This document shows positions 5,903-12,155 of a stretch of DNA of 12,772 bases, one piece after another. A program made the translations under genes and the position numbers. Within the stretch, counting starts at the first letter, position 1; the number at the start of each line of letters is the position of its first letter. Origin of the DNA: Candidatus Wildermuthbacteria bacterium. Its GTDB lineage: Bacteria; Patescibacteriota; Minisyncoccia; Minisyncoccales; UBA10102. The notes below the pieces were generated by a model. The model saw only the letters and a list, made by a program, of their open reading frames with translations, had not been told where the DNA came from and made no database searches. The stretch covers positions 1 through 12,772 of the forward strand of contig JACOVR010000008.1 in assembly GCA_016177245.1 (NCBI GenBank), written 5' to 3'.

Positions 5903-8749
5903 ATGAACCAGGGCGCGAGCACAAACGTAATCAAAATAAAGGGAGCGAGGGTGCATAATTTAAAGAACATTGATGTTGAAATCCCCAAAAATCAGCTGAC
6001 TGTGATCACGGGCATTTCTGGTTCAGGAAAAAGTTCTCTTGCATTCGACACGTTGTACGCAGAAGGCCAGAGGCGATACGTGGAGAGCTTGAGCGCATAC
6101 GCGCGTCAGTTCTTGGGAGTCATGGACAAACCCGACGTTGATTCAATCGAAGGAATCAGTCCGGCAATCGCAATCGACCAACGAAAAGCAGCTCACAACC
6201 CCAGGTCCACTGTTGGAACCATCACGGAGATCTACGACTATCTCCGTCTTTTGTTTGCAAGAATCGGAATTCCCCATTGCCCCAAGTGCGGCAAAAAAGT
6301 CGCCAAGCAAAGCGTGAGCCAGATTGCCCAGCACCTTATGAAACTTCCGCAGGGAACTGAAATTGCGATTCTCGGACCCGTCGTGCGCGAGCGCAAAGGA
6401 GAACACCAGGGAATTTTGGAAGAAATTCAAAGGGCTGGGTTTGTGAGGGTGCGGATCGACGGCATTGTCTGGCGCGTAGACGAGGCGCTTCAAAAACAAC
6501 TCGACAAAAAGAAAAAACACAGCATTGAAGTGGTAGTTGACCGCCTTGTCATTGATAAAGATTTAGATAAACCAAGATTGGTTGATTCGCTGGAGACAGC
6601 GTTGAAACTTGGGAAAGGCCTCGTCATAATTTCGAAACAGAAATCAGTGGTTGAAGACTTTGTCTTCAGCGAGCACTTTGCGTGCGAGGAATGTGGCATC
6701 AATCTGCCCGAGATTGAGCCGCGACTCTTTTCTTTCAACTCTCCTTTTGGCGCATGCACTTCGTGCCAAGGGCTTGGAGAAAAGCTCGAGGTCGATCCAG
6801 AATTGGTCATTCCCAATCCCCGGCTTTCCATTGCAGAGGGCGCGATTTTCCCGTGGGCCCACGCATCTCACAAAATAGGCAGGCAGGGATTTTTCTGGTG
6901 GAAGCTAGAAGAGCTCGCGCGAGAGCACAAGTTTGATTTAAATGCAGAAGTCAAAGATCTTCCCCCAAAAGTGATTGATCTGGTTTTGCAAGGAGAGGGA
7001 GGGTTTTCCGCCAAAGGCGGACCAGCCTCTGGCTGGGAGGGAGTGATCCCGTGGCTCGAGCGCAGGTACCACGAAACCGATTCTGATTTTGCGAGAGGAG
7101 AAATCGAGCAATACATGGTTGAACGGATCTGCGAGGTGTGCAAAGGGAAGCGGTTAAAACCCGAAGTGCTTGCCGTGAAGGTGTCGCAAAAATCGATTGA
7201 TGATATTGTGCACCTTCAGCTCAATCATGCGCAAGCATTGTTTCGTTCCCTCAAGCTTTCCGAGGGAGAAAAGAAAATTGCCCATCCCATTGCGAAAGAA
7301 ATCGTGAACCGCCTCGATTTTCTTATCGAAGTCGGCTTGGAATACCTCACCCTCGCAAGAAAGGCAGGAACGCTTTCTGGCGGAGAAGAGCAGAGGATTC
7401 GTTTAGCAACCCAGATTGGTTCCAAATTGAGCGGAGTACTCTACATATTAGACGAACCCTCGGTGGGCCTTCACGCGAGAGACCAGCACCGCTTGATTGC
7501 CACGCTCAAGCAATTGAGAGATTTGGACAACACCATTGTGGTGGTGGAGCATGATCCTCAAACCATCAGGGCTGCCGACTGGATTGTTGACATCGGTCCT
7601 GGCGCTGGCAAGCACGGAGGCAGGGTCACGTTCACAGGCACGCCAAAAGCAATCTTGAAAAGCAATACACTCACCGGTCAGTATCTGTCTGGCAAGAAAA
7701 AAGTTGAGGTGTCTAGCGGCGATACCAAATACAAAATACTAAATACTAAATGCTTGGTTGTGCGGGGGGCTAAAGAGCACAACCTCAAAAACCTCGACGT
7801 AAAAATTCCTTTGGGCAGGTTCGTGTGCGTCACGGGCGTGTCAGGGTCTGGCAAAAGTTCTCTGGTGAACGACATTATCGCGCGCGCCCTTCTCAAAAAA
7901 TTCTACAACGCGAAAGAAGAGCCGGGAAACCACAAGGCAATCGAGGGGATCGAGCTTCTCAATAAAGTTGTTCTTGTTGACCAGTCGCCCATTGGCAGAA
8001 CGCCCCGGTCAAACCCCGCCACCTATACAGGGGCTTTTGCGTATATCCGCCAATTATTCGCGCAGGTTCGCGAGTCGCGCATACGGGGATACAGCGAGGG
8101 CCGTTTTTCATTCAACGTGAAAGGAGGAAGGTGCGAAGCGTGCGAGGGCCAGGGGCTAAAGAAAATCGAAATGTATTTTCTGCCCGATGTCTATGTAGAA
8201 TGTGAAGAGTGTAAAGGAACGAGATACACCCCTGAAGTTTTGGAAATTGAATATCGGGGGAAGAGCATTGCAGAGGTGTTGCGAATGACCGTGGAAGAAG
8301 CGCTGGGATTTTTTAAACACATTCCTGCCTTGGCATTGAAACTGAAAACGCTCAACGAGGTTGGGCTTTCGTATGTTGAGCTTGGCCAGCCCGCGCCCTC
8401 GCTGTCTGGAGGGGAGGCGCAGCGCGTGAAGTTGGCAACTGAACTTTCGAAAAAAGCAACCGGCAAAACTTTGTATATTTTAGACGAGCCGACAACGGGC
8501 CTGCATTTTGACGACATCAAGAAACTTTTGGGAGTGCTCAAAGAACTTGTGGCACGCGGGAACACGGTGCTTGTGATTGAGCACCAGTTGAATCTTGTGA
8601 ATTGTGCTGATTGGATAATAGATCTTGGTCCAGAGGGTGGTGATAAAGGCGGGTACATCATTACTGAAGGCTCTCCCGAGCAAGTGGCAAGAAATCCAAA
8701 ATCTCACACAGGTAAGTTTCTGAAAGAACTTCGTCGCAGAGAATTCTGA
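5903..8749 (+). CDS. uvrA: Excinuclease ABC subunit A, UvrA
   Basis: This 948-residue protein has full-length UvrA architecture. UvrA is the damage-recognising ATPase dimer that loads UvrB in nucleotide excision repair. First half: Walker A GISGSGKSS (37-45), a CxxC pair at 126/129, a zinc module C261/C264 with C285/C288, signature LSGGEEQR (491-498) and Walker B LYILDEPS (513-520). Second half: Walker A GVSGSGKSS (645-653), zinc module C744/C747 with C767/C770, signature LSGGEAQR (834-841) and Walker B LYILDEPTTG (857-866). All nucleotide-binding motifs look intact. A heptamer repeat encodes DTKYKILNTK (607-616) in the linker before the second ATPase half. The tail (ADWIIDLGPEGGDKGG, 902-917, to the stop) is normal, yet its last 46 nt overlap the opposing endonuclease gene, and a second decayed uvrA tail lies 1.2 kb further on. 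No terminator follows its own stop. Confidence 0.97.
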   Translation: MNQGASTNVIKIKGARVHNLKNIDVEIPKNQLTVITGISGSGKSSLAFDTLYAEGQRRYVESLSAYARQFLGVMDKPDVDSIEGISPAIAIDQRKAAHNPRSTVGTITEIYDYLRLLFARIGIPHCPKCGKKVAKQSVSQIAQHLMKLPQGTEIAILGPVVRERKGEHQGILEEIQRAGFVRVRIDGIVWRVDEALQKQLDKKKKHSIEVVVDRLVIDKDLDKPRLVDSLETALKLGKGLVIISKQKSVVEDFVFSEHFACEECGINLPEIEPRLFSFNSPFGACTSCQGLGEKLEVDPELVIPNPRLSIAEGAIFPWAHASHKIGRQGFFWWKLEELAREHKFDLNAEVKDLPPKVIDLVLQGEGGFSAKGGPASGWEGVIPWLERRYHETDSDFARGEIEQYMVERICEVCKGKRLKPEVLAVKVSQKSIDDIVHLQLNHAQALFRSLKLSEGEKKIAHPIAKEIVNRLDFLIEVGLEYLTLARKAGTLSGGEEQRIRLATQIGSKLSGVLYILDEPSVGLHARDQHRLIATLKQLRDLDNTIVVVEHDPQTIRAADWIVDIGPGAGKHGGRVTFTGTPKAILKSNTLTGQYLSGKKKVEVSSGDTKYKILNTKCLVVRGAKEHNLKNLDVKIPLGRFVCVTGVSGSGKSSLVNDIIARALLKKFYNAKEEPGNHKAIEGIELLNKVVLVDQSPIGRTPRSNPATYTGAFAYIRQLFAQVRESRIRGYSEGRFSFNVKGGRCEACEGQGLKKIEMYFLPDVYVECEECKGTRYTPEVLEIEYRGKSIAEVLRMTVEEALGFFKHIPALALKLKTLNEVGLSYVELGQPAPSLSGGEAQRVKLATELSKKATGKTLYILDEPTTGLHFDDIKKLLGVLKELVARGNTVLVIEHQLNLVNCADWIIDLGPEGGDKGGYIITEGSPEQVARNPKSHTGKFLKELRRREF
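7722..7749. repeat. Heptamer tandem repeat (ATACTAA-type, four units) inside uvrA
   Basis: Four 7-bp units, ATACCAA, ATACAAA, ATACTAA and ATACTAA, encode TKYKILNTK at about residues 608-616. This is the linker between the first ATPase half and the second, just before the conserved LVVRGAKEHNLKN segment. It is the same repeat family as 3351-3378 in uvrC. Confidence 0.92.
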
Positions 8750-9912
8750 TTCATCCAACGTTTTACAAGCTTGGATTCTACCTTTTTGAGATCTCTGAGT
8801 CGTTTTTTGTGTTTTAGTTTTGGTTTTAAAACCCGAAAAAGATGGAGAAGAGTAGATTGTTTAGAGATTGTAAAAGACCAATGGTTATTCCCATAGATAA
8901 GTCCATCTCGCTTTACAAACCCCTTCCTTACTAAGAGACGCGGCGCATTACATGGGATTCCTAATTTCAGAAAATGTCGATAAATACAGTGTAGAATTTT
9001 TGTATCATAAGAAGCCAGAATAAAACGAGTTTGACGATGATCAGTCCAGAAACATCCTTCCGCATCAGTATATCCCCCGACAAAAGCAAAGAAGTGTGAT
9101 GAGTTCTTGAGAATCCATGGTGACACAGCGTCTTTTTTTGGTAGGAGAAAATCGAACGTTCTATTTACATGAACGACAAAGATTTGATTGCCGTCTTTCC
9201 TTGGTTTTCCTATCCATATATGTCCATATCGCGCAAAGAGTTTTCTGAAAAGCGCAACTTGTTCTTTTTTCGTAGAGGTACAGTCAATGCGCAAGGTATG
9301 TTTTCCCGGATCAATTTTCACATGGAGATCGCCTAATCGAAACCCAATCAGGTATGCCTTTTCTTCTGGAGTGCCGTCGAAATCGTGTTTTTGGTACTTG
9401 GTATGATAGTACGCAGGTCTACGAGTAGGAAGTCCGTATTCTTTCATAAGTCGTAGAATATGACTGCCACTCCTCCCAAGCTTCTTTGCAATCTCTACTT
9501 GAGTAAGTTTGTATTCGTAATAAAGTTTTCTGAGCACCGATTTTTTAATCTTTTGTTTTTGGCCATAAAGCCGTAATGCTTCAGATCTGGTACGAAGTGG
9601 AATTTTATTTCGCACTATCTCTCGTTTCACTATAGAAATATCACGATCAAGATTTTTTGCGATTTGTGGTAGGGAGCACTTCTTTCTAAGATATAAATAC
9701 TCTAACTGAGATTTTGGTATTGTAATAATATACTTTTGCATCGCAATCTTTACAGCATGAGCCTGTTTTCTTGTGGAGATACCGAACCGCTTCATTTTTT
9801 TATGAATAGTAGTAAAGTTGCAATGCAGTTGTAGCGCCATCTCTTTCTGGGAGAGCGCCTCTGTCCAGTATAGCTTCTTTAAGAGGGGGGCAGTGATGTC
9901 TGGTCTTGGCAT
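8704..9912 (-). CDS. LAGLIDADG homing endonuclease-like protein with three N-terminal helix-turn-helix units
   Basis: This 402-residue protein carries two LAGLIDADG motifs. The first is AYLIGFRLGDL (186-196, acidic residue D195) and the second is FVGGYTDAEGCFW (277-289, acidic residue E285). The two motifs are about 90 residues apart, as in single-chain enzymes of this family, which make a double-strand cut at a long target and spread by repair-driven copying. Before them are three helix-turn-helix-like repeats, each a KLYW/YLYL/KLYY opening followed by an SQKEMALQL, SLPQIAKNL or TQVEIAKKL helix (about 10-45, 69-105 and 127-163). They probably add DNA specificity. The gene is visibly more AT-rich than uvrA, converges on it and overlaps its last 46 nt. 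A TATAAT box ends 7 nt before the ATG and there is no Shine-Dalgarno site, so the mRNA is likely leaderless. Both acidic residues and the frame are intact, so it is probably active or recently so. Confidence 0.9.
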   Translation of the reverse strand: MPRPDITAPLLKKLYWTEALSQKEMALQLHCNFTTIHKKMKRFGISTRKQAHAVKIAMQKYIITIPKSQLEYLYLRKKCSLPQIAKNLDRDISIVKREIVRNKIPLRTRSEALRLYGQKQKIKKSVLRKLYYEYKLTQVEIAKKLGRSGSHILRLMKEYGLPTRRPAYYHTKYQKHDFDGTPEEKAYLIGFRLGDLHVKIDPGKHTLRIDCTSTKKEQVALFRKLFARYGHIWIGKPRKDGNQIFVVHVNRTFDFLLPKKDAVSPWILKNSSHFFAFVGGYTDAEGCFWTDHRQTRFILASYDTKILHCIYRHFLKLGIPCNAPRLLVRKGFVKRDGLIYGNNHWSFTISKQSTLLHLFRVLKPKLKHKKRLRDLKKVESKLVKRWMNQNSLRRSSFRNLPV

Positions 9913-9919
9913 ATACTTT

Positions 9920-9925
9920 ATTATA
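9920..9925 (-). promoter_or_regulatory. Putative -10 box of the endonuclease gene
   Basis: TATAAT on the minus strand, 7 nt before the ATG at 9912. Transcription would begin at about the first base of the start codon. No convincing -35 is seen. Confidence 0.55.
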
Positions 9926-9940
9926 TCATAAAAGTTACCC

Positions 9941-10075
9941 CATATTAATAAGATTCTCGATGGGATTATCTACTTGGGTTTCGAGGGAAGCGACAAAGGA
10001 GGAGAGATCGTTGCCCAAGGCAGTCCCAAAGACATCAAAAAAATCAAAACCAGTTTCACCGCAAAATATTTATAA
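9941..10075 (+). pseudogene. Displaced, decayed 3' end of a uvrA gene
   Basis: Read in one frame to TAA at 10073-10075, this stretch gives DGIIYLGFEGSDKGGEIVAQ (first 20 of 38 residues from 9959), then GSPKDIKKIKTSFTAKYL. It aligns with the end of UvrA, whose usual form is DWIIDLGPEGGDKGGEI. Invariant W, D and P are replaced by G, Y and F; the first two need only single-base changes (TGG to GGG, GAC to TAC). Upstream, similarity fades within six or seven codons at about 9941, right after the promoter region of the endonuclease gene. It has no start and no room for the rest of UvrA. It differs in sequence from the tail now on uvrA (8614-8749), so it is not a recent duplicate. A hairpin terminator lies 10 nt after its stop, as expected for the original end of the uvrA transcript. 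Confidence 0.82.
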
Positions 10076-10121
10076 AAAGAAAACACCCCTGGCAGACCGT
10101 TCGCGAACGGTCTGCCAGGGG
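10074..10121 (-). terminator. Terminator of the serine protease gene: perfect 36-bp palindrome
   Basis: Arms CCCCTGGCAGACCGTTCG (10086-10103) and its exact complement (10104-10121) form an 18-bp inverted repeat without mismatch. On the minus strand they are followed by TTTTCTTTTT. It begins 7 nt after the protease stop. On the plus strand it follows the displaced uvrA tail and could have ended uvrA transcripts too, though the plus-side T tract is poor. Confidence 0.9.
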
Positions 10122-10128
10122 CTTGACT

Positions 10129-11574
10129 TTACCCCCTTTCTGCAGGGATTACCGTAAACCCCCGCCCTTGGACGGGAAGGTTTCCGCCCCCTGCCACCCT
10201 CACTTTGACAGGAGGGGTAACTTCTCTCCCGTCTCTCTCAAAGAAAACGGGGGCGGCGAGCTCCATGTCCTGAAGCTCAAAGATGAACCACTGATCCCGC
10301 GAGGAAACAGGCAGAATACCTGCCGTGACCTCTAGGGTATGGGTGGTTCCCGGCTTCAGGCGGACGTACGGGAAAAACGTGACTGCTCCGCTTGGGTCGA
10401 GCCTGAATAGGGAATCCATACGTTCCCCGTCCACCCAGAGAGTGAATCTTTCAAGCCCGACATCGGGCAGAGATCCTCTCTTGGAGAATTTCGTGGTGCG
10501 GAGCAATGGCTTTGCTCCGGTCACGGTGAACGTGGTGCGAAATACAGATGCTCCCTCATCGGGCGCGCGGATGACGGCATTGAGGGGCGCAGCGTTCCCC
10601 GGAGGAAACTCCACCACCACCTCTGCCGGGATTGTTCCTGCAAGAGGAGGTCTTTGCATAAGTTTGCTGATCTCCCCCGCCGGAACTGCGAGGCCGAATT
10701 CGCCAAGCTTTCTGCTCACTATTCCTAGGACCTTCCCCTCGCGGTTCAAGAGTACGCCCCCTGAACTTCCGTTTGCAACAACAGCATCGAACTGGATGAG
10801 TTTTGCGAACGGAAGTCTCAATCCTTCTCTGTTTAACCCATTCACAATCCCCGTGCTGAGCGAGTTTGAAAGACCAAGGGGATTGCCGATGGCCGCTACT
10901 TCTTCGCCTTCAGCAACAGAGGTTGCGAGTTCAAGGGGTTGGGTATCCAATGGATGGTCGAGCTCGAGGATCGAAAGATCGCGGTCCTTGTCGACGTGCT
11001 CCAGCCGCGCCCTGATGCGGTCTTGGTTAGCCGTCTTAATGACGATTTCCCAAGACCCCTCGGGAACTTCCTCAACTACGTGCAGGGCAGTCACAATTCT
11101 GTTCCTGCCTTCGCCGTAGAGGAAGCCCGTGCCCGTCACTCGATCCGTCTTAACCTCTACTATTGCCCCCTTCGTTTTCTCGAAGATGGCGACGGGGTCG
11201 AGACGGTTCGTGACCTTGGCATTGATCGCGCTCAATTCACTTTTGAGCGTGTCGAGCCGCCTGTTTGTTTCTTGTACATTTTTGTCCAGGATGTTGCTCT
11301 CGTTCTTCAACACAAGGACTTCCTGAGACGTTGCGTACCCTCGGAGTCGATAATCCAACTCGACAGTCCACGGAGCCCTGTTTAACGTTTCCTTTGCTGC
11401 GCTTGCAGCTTGGAGAGCGTTAGAGGCAAGCTTGCCTTGGTTTTCCACCCGGGCGCTAAGTTGTCTCTGATCGTGTTTGAGGTCGACGTTTTGGGCAACC
11501 AATACGCTGCCCACAACGATCAGAACCGCGAGAAAAACTTCCCAAAGCCGAGGCGCCAGTTTGCTGGTATCCAT
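10129..11574 (-). CDS. Membrane-anchored HtrA/DegP-like trypsin-fold serine protease without PDZ
   Basis: This 481-residue protein has a signal-anchor helix at about 10-28, then a long helical, probably coiled-coil stalk (31-122). A chymotrypsin-fold protease follows (about 128-306) with the triad H165 (VTALHVV), D199 (DRDLSIL) and S271 in GSSGG (269-273). A GNPLGLSNS turn (230-238), typical of HtrA-type enzymes, precedes the serine. The usual PDZ domain is absent; instead residues about 318-481 look like a beta-rich Ig-like region (VIRAPDEGASVFRTTFTVTG, then a second strand-rich part). The anchor and lack of internal signals place the protease outside the membrane, consistent with surface quality control or processing. 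The start is supported by AAAGGAG 7 nt upstream. It has its own promoter and terminator and is divergent from the zinc-ribbon gene. The substrate is unknown. Confidence 0.88.
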   Translation of the reverse strand: MDTSKLAPRLWEVFLAVLIVVGSVLVAQNVDLKHDQRQLSARVENQGKLASNALQAASAAKETLNRAPWTVELDYRLRGYATSQEVLVLKNESNILDKNVQETNRRLDTLKSELSAINAKVTNRLDPVAIFEKTKGAIVEVKTDRVTGTGFLYGEGRNRIVTALHVVEEVPEGSWEIVIKTANQDRIRARLEHVDKDRDLSILELDHPLDTQPLELATSVAEGEEVAAIGNPLGLSNSLSTGIVNGLNREGLRLPFAKLIQFDAVVANGSSGGVLLNREGKVLGIVSRKLGEFGLAVPAGEISKLMQRPPLAGTIPAEVVVEFPPGNAAPLNAVIRAPDEGASVFRTTFTVTGAKPLLRTTKFSKRGSLPDVGLERFTLWVDGERMDSLFRLDPSGAVTFFPYVRLKPGTTHTLEVTAGILPVSSRDQWFIFELQDMELAAPVFFERDGREVTPPVKVRVAGGGNLPVQGRGFTVIPAERG

Positions 11575-11617
11575 GGGTTGCTCCTTTCGCTATTCACTTT
11601 CCTAAAATACTGGAAAA

Positions 11618-11646
11618 AGCATAGCATGTTTTTTTATTTCTGTCAA
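11618..11646 (-). promoter_or_regulatory. Promoter of the serine protease gene
   Basis: On the minus strand a perfect TTGACA (11646-11641) and TATGCT (11623-11618) are 17 bp apart, with TGC before the -10. The leader of about 35 nt contains AAAGGAG. It is back to back with the promoter at 11668-11695. Confidence 0.78.
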
Positions 11647-11667
11647 ATTTCTTGGGGGCGTGGTTTC

Positions 11668-11695
11668 TTGCAAACAGAAGCGTTTGTGGTAGAAT
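11668..11695 (+). promoter_or_regulatory. Promoter of the zinc-ribbon gene
   Basis: TTGCAA (11668-11673) and TAGAAT (11690-11695) are 16 bp apart, with TGG before the -10. The leader of about 25 nt carries the Shine-Dalgarno site AAGGAGGGA (11716-11724). Confidence 0.75.
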
Positions 11696-11727
11696 GCAAT
11701 AAAGTTCTTCAGCAGAAGGAGGGAGCA

Positions 11728-12036
11728 ATGTCACGACAGCGGCCTCCATATGAAGTAGCGCTCGAGCGGTTTATCAGTGAACAATGCCCTTTGTGCGGAA
11801 AAGGGAGAGGGGATTCCCATGGGATCGAGGTACGCGAGAACATGGGAGATATGTTCTGCCATTCGTGCAAGCAATCATGGACGCGTGTCACGGTTTTAAA
11901 TCTGAGGCATGTGCTCCCTCGAAATGGGGCAAGCCCCCCCGCTCCTAAGCCTGAGATGTCCTTGGTTGAGCAACGGGTTCAGCAGTCCTCGTTATTGCAG
12001 CGGCTCTTTGGAAGGGGGAAAAAGCTGGTGGATTGA
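11728..12036 (+). CDS. Small zinc-ribbon protein of unknown function
   Basis: This 102-residue protein contains a four-cysteine zinc-ribbon: C20-x2-C23 (CPLCGKG) and C44-x2-C47 (CHSCKQSW), separated by 20 residues. The arrangement recalls the zinc-binding modules of primases and other nucleic-acid-binding proteins, but there is no catalytic domain. The rest is a basic, helix-prone tail (SLVEQRVQQSSLLQRLFGRGKK, given here as about 79-100). The ATG at 11728 is chosen over upstream starts in the same frame because AAGGAGGGA lies just before it and a promoter ends at 11695. Upstream codons in that frame overlap the opposing protease gene. The stop codon lies inside the loop of its own terminator hairpin. 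It is probably a nucleic-acid-binding or regulatory protein; this is inferred only from the zinc motif. Confidence 0.78.
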   Translation: MSRQRPPYEVALERFISEQCPLCGKGRGDSHGIEVRENMGDMFCHSCKQSWTRVTVLNLRHVLPRNGASPPAPKPEMSLVEQRVQQSSLLQRLFGRGKKLVD

Positions 12037-12049
12037 CCGCCAGCTTTTT
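12019..12049 (+). terminator. Terminator overlapping the end of the zinc-ribbon gene
   Basis: GCTGGTGG (12024-12031) pairs with CCGCCAGC (12037-12044) with one G-U, around the loop ATTGA. TTTTT follows, and flanking A and T runs extend the stem. The TGA stop occupies the last three bases of the loop, so the last codons are also the left arm. Confidence 0.9.
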
Positions 12050-12056
12050 ACACCCC

Positions 12057-12085
12057 TTGACAATCCTTCTTGGTTTTTCTACAAC
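12057..12085 (+). promoter_or_regulatory. groES-groEL promoter
   Basis: TTGACA (12057-12062) is a perfect -35. TACAAC (12080-12085) is the -10 candidate with a 17-bp spacer; TATCTA a few bases on is an alternative. The start would be near 12092, just before the operator at 12101. That is the usual order for HrcA-controlled chaperonin operons. Confidence 0.65.
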
Positions 12086-12100
12086 TATCTACGAAGGCAG

Positions 12101-12127
12101 TTAGCAGTCCCAAGCGCCTACTGCTAA
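12101..12127. promoter_or_regulatory. Variant CIRCE operator (HrcA binding site)
   Basis: TTAGCAGTC, nine bases, then TACTGCTAA. The CIRCE consensus is TTAGCACTC-N9-GAGTGCTAA. Arm length, spacing and the TTAGCA/TGCTAA ends match. Position 7 is G instead of C, and the partner base in the other arm is C instead of G, so the inverted symmetry is kept through 8 bp; the innermost pair is lost. It lies between the promoter and groES. Confidence 0.85.
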
Positions 12128-12130
12128 AAT

Positions 12131-12154
12131 TTTAACAATTCAACAATGTAACAA
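12131..12154. repeat. AACAA-type octamer repeat in the groES leader
   Basis: Three octamers, TTTAACAA, TTCAACAA and TGTAACAA, run directly up to the base before the groES ATG and occupy the place of a Shine-Dalgarno site. They resemble a short tandem repeat family and make the ribosome-binding region AT-rich and probably unfolded. Confidence 0.75.
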
Positions 12155-12155
12155 T

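Noticed and set aside
8600..9912. Intein or group I intron in uvrA
   Set aside because: The uvrA frame is unbroken to its stop, the endonuclease is on the opposite strand, and no splice-type boundary residues or intron core are seen.
10086..10121. 36-bp perfect palindrome as a transposon end, att site or origin
   Set aside because: It lies 7 nt after a stop codon and is followed by a T-rich tract on that strand. A terminator explains it; no transposase or second copy is present.
10325..11119. Long plus-strand reading frame of 264 codons
   Set aside because: It is wholly antisense to the protease gene, has no ribosome-binding site, and its translation is serine/arginine/proline-rich as expected from a shadow frame.
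11410..11727. Longer version of the zinc-ribbon protein starting upstream
   Set aside because: Upstream codons overlap the opposing protease gene and its promoter; the strong Shine-Dalgarno site fixes the start at 11728.
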